Shown here piece by piece: positions 52,822 through 62,855 of a stretch of DNA of 64,000 nucleotides. Below the pieces are notes generated by a model, which saw only the letters and a list, made by a program, of their open reading frames with translations, had not been told where the DNA came from and ran no database searches. Made by a program: the position numbers and the translations under genes. The DNA lies in NCBI RefSeq assembly GCF_020400655.1, contig NZ_JAINRC010000004.1, positions 124,001 through 188,000 of the forward strand, read 5' to 3'. The stretch comes from Streptomyces spinosus. GTDB lineage: Bacteria; Actinomycetota; Actinomycetes; Streptomycetales; Streptomycetaceae. Position 1 is the first letter of the stretch, and each line of letters starts with the position of its first letter.

Positions 52822-53058
52822 TCAGCTGTTCGTCTTGATCAGCATGCCGAGGACGATGATGCACGCGAACCACAGCAGGCCCACCACGATGGTGATCCGG
52901 TCGAGGTTGCGCTCGGCGACCGAGGAGCCGCCGACGGAGGACTGCATGCCGCCACCGAACATGTCGGACAGGCCGCCGCCCTTTCCCTTGTGCATCAGCA
53001 CCAGCAGCATCAGCAGCAGGCTGAAGATGATCAGGGCGATCGAGAACCCCAAAACCAC
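52822..53058 (-). CDS. secG: Preprotein translocase subunit SecG
   Basis: 78 aa, GTG at 53058. Two membrane spans (about 4-22 and 55-74) with the typical linker MHKGKGGGLSDMFGGGMQSSVGGSSVAERNLDR. It assists SecYEG in export. Downstream of tpiA, as commonly seen in actinobacteria. Confidence 0.93.
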   Translation of the reverse strand: MVLGFSIALIIFSLLLMLLVLMHKGKGGGLSDMFGGGMQSSVGGSSVAERNLDRITIVVGLLWFACIIVLGMLIKTNS

Positions 53059-53165
53059 GGCTGGACCAACTTCCTCGGATTCGGATGGACGACGGGGGCA
53101 CAGCACCCGGCTGTGCCCCCGCAAGAGTACGACGTATCGCCGCTACCGCCTACTCACGACCGTGA

Positions 53166-53942
53166 TCACTGGTCGCGGAAACGCACGATCTTGACGAACT
53201 CGTCGGCGTCCAGCGAGGCACCGCCGACCAGGGCGCCGTCGATGTCGGCCTGGGCCATGATCTCGGCGACGTTGCCCGACTTCACCGAGCCGCCGTACTG
53301 GATGCGGACCTGGTCGGCCACGTCCTGGGAGTACAGCTCGGCGATCTTGGCGCGGATGGCGGCGCAGACCTCCTGGGCGTCCCCGGCGCCGCAGACCTTG
53401 CCGGTGCCGATGGCCCACACCGGCTCGTACGCGATCACGATCGTGCCGGCCTGCTCGGCCGGCAGGTCCTTCAGACCGCCCTCGACCTGGGCGAGGGTGT
53501 GGCCGACGTGATCGCCCGCCTCACGGACGTCCAGCTCCTCACCGACGCACAGGATCGGGGTGAGGCCGTGCTTGTACGCGGCCTTGACCTTGGCGTTGAC
53601 CAGCTCGTCGGTCTCGTTGTGGTACTGGCGCCGCTCGGAGTGGCCGATCACCACGTAGGTGCACTTCAGCTTGGCCAGCATCGGGCCGGAGATCTCGCCC
53701 GTGTAGGCGCCGGAGTCGTGCTGGGAGATGTCCTGGGCGCCGTACTTGATCTTGAGCTTGTCGCCGTCGACCAGGGTCTGCACGGAGCGCAGGTCGGTGA
53801 AGGGCGGCAGGACGGCGACCTCGACGGCCTCGTAGTCCTTGTCGGCCAGGGCGAACGCGAGCTTCTGGACGTGTGCGATGGCCTCGAGGTGGTTGAGGTT
53901 CATCTTCCAGTTGCCCGCCATCAGCGGCGTGCGCGTGCTCAA
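53166..53942 (-). CDS. tpiA: Triosephosphate isomerase
   Basis: 258 aa. TTG at 53942 (GGAGGA upstream, 3 bp from the pgk stop); ATG 53921 is a possible later start. Motifs: MAGNWKMN (catalytic Lys), [10 protein letters not shown] (His), [12 protein letters not shown] (Glu), [13 protein letters not shown]. It interconverts the two triose phosphates. Confidence 0.95.
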   Translation of the reverse strand: MSTRTPLMAGNWKMNLNHLEAIAHVQKLAFALADKDYEAVEVAVLPPFTDLRSVQTLVDGDKLKIKYGAQDISQHDSGAYTGEISGPMLAKLKCTYVVIGHSERRQYHNETDELVNAKVKAAYKHGLTPILCVGEELDVREAGDHVGHTLAQVEGGLKDLPAEQAGTIVIAYEPVWAIGTGKVCGAGDAQEVCAAIRAKIAELYSQDVADQVRIQYGGSVKSGNVAEIMAQADIDGALVGGASLDADEFVKIVRFRDQ

Positions 53943-53945
53943 GGG

Positions 53946-55157
53946 TCAGTCCTCCAGTGCGGCGAGGCCGGGGAGCGTCTTGCCCTCGAGGTATTCGAGG
54001 GAGGCGCCGCCACCGGTCGAGATGTGGCCGAATGCGTTCTCGTCGAAGCCGAGCGTGCGCACGGCCGCGGCGGAGTCACCGCCGCCGACGACGGTGAAGC
54101 CGTCCGTGTCGACGAGTGCCTGGGCGACCGCCTTGGTGCCCTCGGCGTAGTCGGGGTGCTCGAAGACGCCCATGGGACCGTTCCAGAAGACGGTCTCGGC
54201 GTCGGCGAGCTTCGAGGCGTAGAGCTCTCGGGTCTTCGGGCCGATGTCCAGGCCCTCCTGGTCGGCGGGGATCTTGTCCGCGTCGACCACGGTGTTCTCG
54301 GTGGGCGCCTTGGTCTTCAGGTCCGGGAAGGTCCGGGAGACCACGACGTCGACGGGGAGCAGCAGCTCGACGCCCTGCTTCTCGGCGCGCTCCATGTACT
54401 CCTTGACGGCCGGGACCTGGTCCTCCTGCAGGAGGGAGATGCCGACCTCGTAGCCCTTGGCCTTGAGGAAGGTGTAGGCCATGCCGCCGCCGATGAGGAG
54501 CCGGTCGGCCTTGCCGAGCAGCTGGTCGATGACGGCGAGCTTGTCGGAGACCTTGGCGCCGCCGAGCGCGACGACGTAGGGGCGCTTGACGTCCTGGGTG
54601 AGCTTCTTCAGGACGCCGACCTCGGTGGCGATCAGGTAGCCGGCGTAGTGCGGCAGCCGGGCCGGGAGGTCGTAGACGGAGGCGTGCTTCCGGTGCACGG
54701 CGCCGAAGCCGTCACCGACGTAGACGTCGGCGAGGGCGGCCAGCCGGTCGGCGAACTCACCGCGCTCGGTGTCGTCCTTGGACGTCTCGCCGGGGTTGAA
54801 GCGCAGGTTCTCGATGACCGCGACCTGGCCGGGCTGGAGGCCGTCGACGGCGTCGTGGGCGGCGGGGCCGACGGTGTCCTGGGCGAAGGCGACCGGGGCG
54901 CCGAGCAGTTCACCGAGGCGCTCGGCGGCGGGCAGCAGCGAGAAGGCGAGGTCCGGGGCGCCCTTGGGGCGGCCCAGGTGCGAGGCGACGACCACCTTGG
55001 CGCCCGCGTCCGCGAGGGCCTTGACGGTGGGCAGGACAGCGCGGATGCGGCCGTCGTCGGTGATCGTCCCGTCGGCGAGCGGCACGTTGAGGTCGGCGCG
55101 GACGAAAACCCGCTTGCCGCTCACGCCGTCGGCGAGAAGTTCGTCGATCGTCTTCAT
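53946..55157 (-). CDS. pgk: Phosphoglycerate kinase
   Basis: 403 aa, ATG at 55157. Makes ATP from 1,3-bisphosphoglycerate. Motifs: VFVRADLNVPL, VVASHLGRPKG, IENLRFNPGE, VALGGAKVSDKLAVI, LIGGGMAYTFLKAKG, WNGPMGVFE, VVGGGDSAAAV. Between gap and tpiA in the glycolytic cluster; a hairpin lies in the 136-bp gap after gap. Confidence 0.96.
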   Translation of the reverse strand: MKTIDELLADGVSGKRVFVRADLNVPLADGTITDDGRIRAVLPTVKALADAGAKVVVASHLGRPKGAPDLAFSLLPAAERLGELLGAPVAFAQDTVGPAAHDAVDGLQPGQVAVIENLRFNPGETSKDDTERGEFADRLAALADVYVGDGFGAVHRKHASVYDLPARLPHYAGYLIATEVGVLKKLTQDVKRPYVVALGGAKVSDKLAVIDQLLGKADRLLIGGGMAYTFLKAKGYEVGISLLQEDQVPAVKEYMERAEKQGVELLLPVDVVVSRTFPDLKTKAPTENTVVDADKIPADQEGLDIGPKTRELYASKLADAETVFWNGPMGVFEHPDYAEGTKAVAQALVDTDGFTVVGGGDSAAAVRTLGFDENAFGHISTGGGASLEYLEGKTLPGLAALED

Positions 55158-55225
55158 GGGAGTGGACTCCTACAGGAGGGCTCGTGGTGCACCTGATCGT
55201 AAAAGGACGTGGTCAGTACGTGGGA

Positions 55226-55265
55226 CAGGGCCCGGACAGCGCGGCGGCGCGCTGCACGGGCCCTG
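55226..55265. terminator. Nested hairpin between gap and pgk
   Basis: Outer CAGGGCCCG (55226-55234) with CGGGCCCTG (55257-55265), inner CAGCGCG-GCGG-CGCGCTG (55237-55254). It lies 29 bp after the gap stop. It may end part of the transcripts or protect the gap message, giving more Gap than Pgk. Confidence 0.6.
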
Positions 55266-55293
55266 CTCCCACTTCGGGGTCCTGCTTCGGCGA

Positions 55294-56379
<1,086 letters not shown>

Positions 56380-56403
56380 CTACCTCTCTGCGGGCCCCGA
56401 GGT

Positions 56404-56417
56404 GACATCGAGATGTC
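56404..56417. promoter_or_regulatory. Palindrome GACATC-GA-GATGTC upstream of gap
   Basis: A perfect 6-2-6 inverted repeat about 105 bp upstream of the gap start. The same half-sites occur with wider spacing in front of the alpha-glucoside operon (43481-43506). Candidate operator; no known factor assigned. Confidence 0.4.
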
Positions 56418-56429
56418 CCATACACGGGC

Positions 56430-56467
56430 AGGCGGTCCGTACCTGTCAGTAGGGGTACGGACCGCCT
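56430..56467. terminator. 14-bp hairpin between the carboxypeptidase gene and gap
   Basis: Perfect stem (56430-56443 with 56454-56467) with a 10-nt loop; a further imperfect C/G hairpin lies right behind the carboxypeptidase stop (about 56575-56599). The 298-bp region otherwise contains only the gap promoter area. Confidence 0.6.
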
Positions 56468-56599
56468 CGGATCGACAATGGATTCACCCGTATTTGCTAC
56501 GGAACGCGGGGCACTTCTGACGCCGTTTTCACTCGTTCGTGAGCGGGTCGGCTCAGTTGATGCGCACCTTGGCCGCGCACCCCTGAGAGGGGGGCGCGC

Positions 56600-59554
56600 T
56601 CACCTGTCGAGCGAGCCGAACGCCTTGCGCAGCAGAGCGGTCCGATCGGCCGCCGACGGCACCTGCTCCAGACCGAAGCCGAGCAGCACGGTGTCGTCCG
56701 TGGTGACCGCTCCGTACGTCTGGAACAGGGTCCCCGTGCGCGTCCAGTCCTTCAGCACCGCCGGGCTGCCGGCCGGTGGTCCGGCCGTCTTCCAGGCGCC
56801 GAGGGACGTCTCGAAGCCCTCGGTCTCCCGCGCCGCGCCGCCGACGACCAGCGAGGCGTCGTCGGCGAGGACGCCGTGTCCGCCGCTGCCGGGGTCGGTG
56901 ATGTAGCTGATCGAGATCTCGACGGACTTCCCGGCGTACGCGCTCAGGTCGAAGCTCACCTGCCGCCAGCCGCCGGAGCTGCCGGTGAGGCTGTGCCACG
57001 CGCCGGTGGTGCCGGTCGCGGTGCAGGTGTTGCCCGTGAGCGTCAGGTAGTGCTTCAGCCACGGGTGCTCACCGATCAGGAAGCCGCCCCCGCACTCCTG
57101 CGGCACCGCCGCCTTCGTGGCCCCGCCGGTCTCCGGCAGGGTCGTCCAGTCGTCCGCGCCGACGGTGTGCGCCTCCAACACCGCGTGGTCGTAGCCGGGC
57201 TCGGTGTCCCACAGCAGCCGGGTGCTCAGGGCCGGCCTGTCGGCGGCGGTGACCCCGGTGAGGTCGACGGTGCGGGTGAGGCGCTTGTAGGCGTCGTCGG
57301 TGTGCACGGCGGCGGCCATGGAGGCGCCGGTGTACGGACCGTACGGGTTGACGGTGCCCGCGAAGGTGCCCGCGCCCGCGCTCCTGAACTGCGGGTAGGC
57401 GGCGATCGGCAGCTCGTCGGAGGTGACGCCGTAGGTGCCGGCCTTGTCGAGCGGGTTGCCGGGCGCGTCGCCGAGGGCCCCGGTGAAGCCGTCGAGCGCG
57501 CCGGAGCCGGTGAGACCGGTGGCCCCCTTGGTCGACGTACGGCTGTAGGCGCCCAGGTAGTACTGGCTGAAGTCGTCGGACAGGGTGCCGTCACCGAGGT
57601 CGACGCTGCCGCCGGCCAGCTCGCCGGCCTCGATCAGCCTGCCGCCCCCGTTGAGGTAGGCGCGCAGCTGGAGCTGGGTGGCGTTGGCGGGGCCGGCCGC
57701 GCCGGAGTAGTGGACGACCGTCCGGAAGTGCCCCAGCACGCCGAGCGCGTCCGGGGCGCCCTGCGTGGCCACGTCCCACACGAGCGCCCGGTGCCCCGCG
57801 CCCTTCAGCGCGTCCACGTACGTCCGTGCCTGCGTGGCGGCCGTGCCCTCCTCGGCGACCACCAGGGTGTCGGCCGCCGCCCGCTTCGCGACGGTGTAGG
57901 TGAAGTGGCTGCTGGAGACCTTCCTCCCGCTCCCGGTCCGGCCGGTGAACCACACCTCGACCTGGTCGCCCGGCTCGCCGCCGCGCACCTTCGCGCGGTA
58001 CTCGTCGAAGTAGAGGTCGTCCTCACCGCCGTACGTCTCGCCGCCCTTCCAGTGCCTCAGCGCCTGGTCGCGGGTACGGCCGCCGTTGACGCGGTACCGG
58101 AGCCGCTTGTCCCGGACCGCCTTGCGGACGACGACCGAGACCTCCTGGTCCGCGCCCCGGGAGTACGACGTGGAGAACGCGGCCGGGGTGAAGTCGGCGG
58201 CGTTCAGGCCGACCGAGGAGACCGGCCTGTCGGGGTGCACGGCGGTCTCGGCGACGGAGAGCGCGAACGGGACGTTCTTGGCGAACTCCTGCTGGATCAG
58301 CTTCTCGTCGTCGGGGAAGTTGAAGACGGACTGGCAGTCCTGGCTCTTCCAGGCGTCGTCCGGGTCGACGTCCGACGCCGTCTGACAGGTCGACATCTCC
58401 GGGGTGAACATCGCCATCCCGTTGACGTTCGACGCGTGGCCGTCCGCCTCGCCGTTGGTGGTGTACAGCTCCGAGGAGACCTGCGGGTGGTAGCCCGGGA
58501 CGGCCGAGTTGCCGGGGGTGCCGGCGAGCGCCTTGTAGAGGACGTCGTCGGGGGTCGGGGTGGCCACCTGCCAGCCGACGCCGTACAGGAGGAGTTCGGC
58601 GGCGGAGTGGTAGTTGATGCCGTACCGGAAGCCGACGCGCTTCTCGAAGGCGTCGAGGGCCTTGGTCTCGGGCTCGGAGCCCGGGCTCGCGCCGCGGTAG
58701 GTCTGGCTGGTGGGGTTGGGCGACGAGCCCTCGTCGTCGTAGCCCCATTTGTAGGGGAAGTTGCGGTTGAGGTCGACGCCGTCGCCCGTGCTGATGACGC
58801 CGTCGCCGTTGACGTCCCGCAGGTTCTTGCGCCACAGGCGGGTGCCGGAGTCCTTGAAGGTGTAGTCGTAGCCGTCCGGGTTGGCCGACAGGACGAACCA
58901 CAGCTCGGTCGTGTCGACGATTCTCTTGACGCGCCGGTCGGTCGTGTAGCGGTCCAGGTAGTAGTGCATCAGGCGCCGGGTCATCTCCGGCGTGATCCAC
59001 TCGCGCGCGTGCTGGTTGGACATGTAGAGCACGGCGGGGCGGGAGCCGTCCTTCGCCTTCTTCGCGTTCCTGGTCAGTTTGAGCGCGAGGATGTCCTGGC
59101 CGCCCAGCGTCCTTCCGATGGACTCCACCTTGGTGAGGCCGGGGTGGGCCTGGGCGGTCCGGAGGATCTCCTCCTTGAGGCCGCCCCGTCCGCTGTACGG
59201 ACGGAACACGCCCTGGGCGGCCTCCTCGACCCTGGCCTCCGCCTTGGCCGAGAGCGCGTGCTCGGTGAGGGCGACGCCCTGCTCGCGCAGGCGCGCCGCC
59301 TGCCTGCCGGTGAGGTAGACCTCGACCTCGGTCCGGCCGTGTCCGCTCGCCCGCTTCCCGAGTTCGTGGCCGTCCTGGCCGGCCTTGAGCAGCAGGGGCA
59401 CCTGCTGCCCGGTGACCTCGGCGCGGTAGACCTTGACCTCTTCCGGCCCGGACGGCGCCGGACTTCCGTTTCGTGCCTGGGCGACGGGTGCGAGGCTCGC
59501 TCCGCCGATCACCAGCGCGCCGACAGCGAGGATCGCTCTCGCTCTGTGTCTCAT
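56600..59554 (-). CDS. Secreted M14-family zinc carboxypeptidase
   Basis: 984 aa, ATG at 59554. Signal peptide about 1-27 (cleavage near AQA). A pro-region (about 40-105) precedes the M14 domain (about 115-435): zinc ligands His182 and Glu185 (SNQHAREWITPE) and His316 (INYHSAAE), substrate residues in DLNRNFPYKW (261-270), and a Ca-binding-like loop DVNGDGVISTGDGVD. A long C-terminal part follows, with a glutamine-amidotransferase-like/beta segment (LVVAEEGTAATQARTYVDALKGAGH ... LNGGGRLIEAGELAG) and a final jelly-roll domain (VEISISYITDPGSGGHGVLADDASL). It digests peptides outside the cell. Monocistronic. Confidence 0.92.
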   Translation of the reverse strand: MRHRARAILAVGALVIGGASLAPVAQARNGSPAPSGPEEVKVYRAEVTGQQVPLLLKAGQDGHELGKRASGHGRTEVEVYLTGRQAARLREQGVALTEHALSAKAEARVEEAAQGVFRPYSGRGGLKEEILRTAQAHPGLTKVESIGRTLGGQDILALKLTRNAKKAKDGSRPAVLYMSNQHAREWITPEMTRRLMHYYLDRYTTDRRVKRIVDTTELWFVLSANPDGYDYTFKDSGTRLWRKNLRDVNGDGVISTGDGVDLNRNFPYKWGYDDEGSSPNPTSQTYRGASPGSEPETKALDAFEKRVGFRYGINYHSAAELLLYGVGWQVATPTPDDVLYKALAGTPGNSAVPGYHPQVSSELYTTNGEADGHASNVNGMAMFTPEMSTCQTASDVDPDDAWKSQDCQSVFNFPDDEKLIQQEFAKNVPFALSVAETAVHPDRPVSSVGLNAADFTPAAFSTSYSRGADQEVSVVVRKAVRDKRLRYRVNGGRTRDQALRHWKGGETYGGEDDLYFDEYRAKVRGGEPGDQVEVWFTGRTGSGRKVSSSHFTYTVAKRAAADTLVVAEEGTAATQARTYVDALKGAGHRALVWDVATQGAPDALGVLGHFRTVVHYSGAAGPANATQLQLRAYLNGGGRLIEAGELAGGSVDLGDGTLSDDFSQYYLGAYSRTSTKGATGLTGSGALDGFTGALGDAPGNPLDKAGTYGVTSDELPIAAYPQFRSAGAGTFAGTVNPYGPYTGASMAAAVHTDDAYKRLTRTVDLTGVTAADRPALSTRLLWDTEPGYDHAVLEAHTVGADDWTTLPETGGATKAAVPQECGGGFLIGEHPWLKHYLTLTGNTCTATGTTGAWHSLTGSSGGWRQVSFDLSAYAGKSVEISISYITDPGSGGHGVLADDASLVVGGAARETEGFETSLGAWKTAGPPAGSPAVLKDWTRTGTLFQTYGAVTTDDTVLLGFGLEQVPSAADRTALLRKAFGSLDR

Positions 59555-59650
59555 GAACCCCCCTAGCGGTGGTCCGCCACAGCGACGAACAGGTTGCCAG
59601 GCTCATGTCACTTCATGATCCAGTCAAGACCGCCACAAGGACACGCAAAA

Positions 59651-59687
59651 GCCGGTGCCGACCACCCGAACGGCCGTCGGCACCGGC
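59651..59687 (-). terminator. Intrinsic terminator of whiA
   Basis: 12-bp perfect stem (59651-59662 with 59676-59687) followed on the minus strand by TTTT, 21 bp behind the whiA stop; a rare classical terminator with T-run in this window. Confidence 0.85.
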
Positions 59688-59707
59688 CCATGTGACGCAT
59701 CGTCCGG

Positions 59708-60697
59708 TCAGCCGGCCAGGTTGTCCGCCAGCTCCTCGCTGAGGTTGGCCTCCGTGCCCGGGATGCCCAGATCGGCCGCGCGCTTGTCGGCCATGGCCAG
59801 CAGCCGGCGGATACGGCCCGCGACCGCGTCCTTCGTCAGCGGCGGATCGGCGAGCGCGCCCAGCTCCTCCAGGGACGCCTGCTTGTGCTCCATGCGCAGC
59901 CGCCCCGCCGCGGCCAGGTGCTCGGGCACCTCGTCGCCCAGGATCTCCAGCGCGCGCTGGACCCGGGCCCCGGCCGCCACGGCGGCACGGGCCGAACGGC
60001 GCAGGTTGGCGTCGTCGAAGTTGGCGAGCCGGTTGGCCGTGGCCCGCACCTCGCGGCGCATCCGGCGCTCCTCCCAGGCCAGCACCGACTCGTGCGCACC
60101 CAGCCGGGTGAGCAGGGCACCGATCGCGTCACCGTCCCGGACGACCACCCGGTCCACCCCGCGCACCTCGCGGGCCTTCGCGGCGATCGACAGTCTGCGG
60201 GCGGCACCGACCAGCGCGAGCGCCGCCTCCGGGCCCGGGCAGGTCACCTCCAGGGACGAGGAACGGCCGGGCTCGGTCAGCGAGCCGTGCGCCAGGAAGG
60301 CCCCGCGCCAGGCCGCCTCCGCGTCGCAGGTGGCCCCCGAGACCACCTGCGGCGGCAGACCGCGGATCGGGCGGCCTCTGCCGTCCACGAGACCCGTCTG
60401 CCGGGCCAGCTGGTCACCGCCCGCGACAACCCGTACGACATACCGTGAGCCCCGGCGCAGTCCGCCGGGCGCCATCACGATCAGCTCGGAGCTGTGCCCG
60501 AAGATCTCCAGGATGTCCCGCTTGAGCCGGCGGGCCGCCATCGCGGTGTCCAGCTCCGCCTCGATCACGATGCGCCCGCTCACCAGGTGGAGGCCGCCGG
60601 CGAACCGCAGGATGGCGGAGACCTCCGCCTTCCTGCAGCAGGTCCGGGTGACGGGGAGCCGGGAGATCTCGTCCTTCACCGCTGCCGTCATCGCCAT
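59708..60697 (-). CDS. whiA: Sporulation regulator WhiA
   Basis: 329 aa, ATG at 60697. N-terminal degenerate LAGLIDADG-homing-endonuclease-like domain ([35 protein letters not shown]) and C-terminal helix-turn-helix ([49 protein letters not shown]). With WhiB it switches on sporulation septation genes in aerial hyphae. Overlaps the end of yvcK by 10 bp; last gene of uvrC-rapZ-yvcK-whiA. In Streptomyces whiA also has a developmental promoter inside the preceding gene (literature, recalled). Confidence 0.96.
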   Translation of the reverse strand: MAMTAAVKDEISRLPVTRTCCRKAEVSAILRFAGGLHLVSGRIVIEAELDTAMAARRLKRDILEIFGHSSELIVMAPGGLRRGSRYVVRVVAGGDQLARQTGLVDGRGRPIRGLPPQVVSGATCDAEAAWRGAFLAHGSLTEPGRSSSLEVTCPGPEAALALVGAARRLSIAAKAREVRGVDRVVVRDGDAIGALLTRLGAHESVLAWEERRMRREVRATANRLANFDDANLRRSARAAVAAGARVQRALEILGDEVPEHLAAAGRLRMEHKQASLEELGALADPPLTKDAVAGRIRRLLAMADKRAADLGIPGTEANLSEELADNLAG

Positions 60698-61755
60698 GGG
60701 CCGATCCTTCCATGCATCCGAAAAATACGGTCGTACGCGGCGGCCAACAGCTCCGGATCGTGCCGGGGTGTTCCGTCGGTCCGGGCCACCGGGGCCAGCT
60801 CGACCGCGGCTCCCAGCCGCTCGGCGGCCTCGGTGAGCGAGTCGCGGTCGGGCACGGCGGCCACGTCGGCCAGCACCACGTCCAGGGCGAGTTTAGGGGC
60901 GTGTCGCCCCAAAACCTCCAAATGACGCTGCGGGGAGAAGCCCTCGGTTTCTCCCGGCTGCGGCGCCAGGTTCAGCGAGAGCACCCGGCGCGCCTTGGTC
61001 TCGGTGAGCGCGTCCAGCAGCTCGGGGACGAGCAGGTGCGGGATGACCGAGGAGAACCAGGAACCGGGGCCGAGGACCACCCAGTCCGCGTCCAGGACCG
61101 CCGCCACGGCCTCGGGGACGGCGGGCGGGTCGTTGGGCACGAGGTGCACCGACTGCACCTCGCCGGGCGTCAGGGCCACGGTGGCCTGCCCACGCACCGT
61201 GTCCACGTCGTCCGGGCGCTCCGGGTCGTGCCCCTTGACCAGGGCCTGAAGCTCCAGCGGCACGGCCGACATGGGCAGCACGCGCCCGTGCGCACCGAGC
61301 AGCTTGCCGACCAGGTCCAGGGCCTGCACATGGTCGCCGAGCTGTTCCCACAGGGCGACGATCAGCAGGTTGCCCACCGCGTGCTCGTGCAGATCGCCCT
61401 GGGACTGGAAGCGGTGCTGGATGACCCGGGCCCAGGTCTGGCCCCAGTCGTCGTCCCCGCACAGCGCGGCCAGCGCCTTGCGCAGGTCGCCGGGCGGCAG
61501 TACGCCCAGCTCGTCCCGGAGCCGCCCGCTGGAGCCGCCGTCGTCGGCCACGGTGACGACGGCGGTGAGATCACCGGTGATCCGGCGCAGCGCGGCGAGC
61601 GAGGCGGACAGGCCCATGCCGCCGCCGAGGGCGACCACCTTGGGCTGGGCGCCGCGCCGGCGGGGCCGCGCCCCACGGGCCTCGGCCGGACGGCCGGCAC
61701 GCGCGTCGGGCACCATCCGGCGCAGCCTGCTCAGCCGCGGTGTACGTTGCGTCAT
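60688..61755 (-). CDS. yvcK: YvcK/CofD-like gluconeogenesis factor
   Basis: 355 aa, ATG at 61755, overlapping the rapZ stop by ATGA. A basic N-terminal 35 residues precede the core: [88 protein letters not shown]. It binds UDP-sugars and links carbon metabolism to cell-wall synthesis in Gram-positives. Confidence 0.93.
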   Translation of the reverse strand: MTQRTPRLSRLRRMVPDARAGRPAEARGARPRRRGAQPKVVALGGGMGLSASLAALRRITGDLTAVVTVADDGGSSGRLRDELGVLPPGDLRKALAALCGDDDWGQTWARVIQHRFQSQGDLHEHAVGNLLIVALWEQLGDHVQALDLVGKLLGAHGRVLPMSAVPLELQALVKGHDPERPDDVDTVRGQATVALTPGEVQSVHLVPNDPPAVPEAVAAVLDADWVVLGPGSWFSSVIPHLLVPELLDALTETKARRVLSLNLAPQPGETEGFSPQRHLEVLGRHAPKLALDVVLADVAAVPDRDSLTEAAERLGAAVELAPVARTDGTPRHDPELLAAAYDRIFRMHGRIGPWR

Positions 61756-62855
61756 TCCCGTCCCATGTCCCGGTGCACGACCACCGTTTCCACGCCCTCG
61801 GCCGCGAGGCGCGCGGCGAGCTTCTCCGACATCGCGACCGAGCGGTGCTTGCCGCCGGTACAGCCGATGGCGATGGTCACATACCGCTTGCCCTCGCGCC
61901 GGTAGCCGGCCGCGATGAGCCGCAGCAGTTCGGCGTACCGGTCGAGGAACTCCTTCGCGCCGGGCTGGTTGAAGACGTAGGCGGCGACCTCCTCGTTGAG
62001 GCCGGTGTAGGGGCGCAGCTCCGGGACCCAGTGCGGATTGGGCAGGAACCGCATGTCCGCGACCAGGTCGGCGTCAACGGGCAGGCCGTACTTGAAGCCG
62101 AAGGACATCACGGTGGCCCGCAGCTCGGGCTCCTCCTCGCCGGCGAACTGGGCGTCCATCTTGGCGCGCAGCTCGTGCACGTTGAGGCTGGAGGTGTCGA
62201 TCACCAGGTCGGCGTCGCCGCGCAGCTCGCGCAGCAGCTCCCGTTCGGCGGCGATGCCGTCGACGATGCGGCCGTCGCCCTGGAGCGGGTGCGGACGGCG
62301 CACCGACTCGAAGCGGCGGACCAGGGCCTCGTCGGAGGACTCCAGGAAGACGATCCGCCGGGTGACGCCCCGGGTGTCCAGGTCGGCGAGGGACTCGCGC
62401 AGGTTGTCGAAGAAGCGCCGGCCGCGCACGTCCACGACGACCGCGATCCGCGCCACGTTGCCCTGCGAGCGGGCTCCCAGCTCCACCATGGTGGGGATGA
62501 GGGCGGGCGGGAGGTTGTCGACGACGAACCAGCCGAGGTCCTCCAGACACTTCGCGGCCGTGGACCGGCCGGCCCCGGACATGCCGGAGATGATCACCAG
62601 CTCGGGGATGGCCGCCTCGGGGACCCCGGCTGTCTCGCTGCCCGTACTCACCTGTGCTCCGTTGTTCTGGCCGGTGTCCTGTCCGGCGTCCTGGTCGGTG
62701 CCGGGCAAACGGGTGTCCCGGCCGGTGTCGGTCCGGCCCGCGTCCGTTCGGCCGGTGTCGTGCCGGACGGCATCCCCACCCGGGCCGCCGTGCGCCTGGT
62801 CTCGCCCGTGCGCCTGATCTCGCTGTGCCGTGGGCTGTGCGTCGTGCTCGGTCAT
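61752..62855 (-). CDS. rapZ: RapZ/YvcJ-family nucleotide-binding protein, with repeat-rich N-terminal extension
   Basis: 367 aa from ATG at 62855 (ATGA overlap with uvrC). Walker [10 protein letters not shown] (91-99); core [80 protein letters not shown]. The first 80 residues are a hydrophilic Gly/Asp/Thr/Arg-rich tail with DTGR/TDAGR repeats, absent from typical RapZ proteins. GTG at 62651, with GGAG upstream, is an alternative start giving a 299-aa protein. Confidence 0.92.
   Translation of the reverse strand: MTEHDAQPTAQRDQAHGRDQAHGGPGGDAVRHDTGRTDAGRTDTGRDTRLPGTDQDAGQDTGQNNGAQVSTGSETAGVPEAAIPELVIISGMSGAGRSTAAKCLEDLGWFVVDNLPPALIPTMVELGARSQGNVARIAVVVDVRGRRFFDNLRESLADLDTRGVTRRIVFLESSDEALVRRFESVRRPHPLQGDGRIVDGIAAERELLRELRGDADLVIDTSSLNVHELRAKMDAQFAGEEEPELRATVMSFGFKYGLPVDADLVADMRFLPNPHWVPELRPYTGLNEEVAAYVFNQPGAKEFLDRYAELLRLIAAGYRREGKRYVTIAIGCTGGKHRSVAMSEKLAARLAAEGVETVVVHRDMGRE

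Noticed and set aside
56876..59566. An 896-codon open frame on the plus strand opposite the carboxypeptidase gene
   Set aside because: It mirrors the M14 gene; the product is low-complexity Arg/Gly/Val/Leu sequence without any domain. High GC leaves antisense frames open by chance. The same holds for 53499-55196 and 54769-56520.
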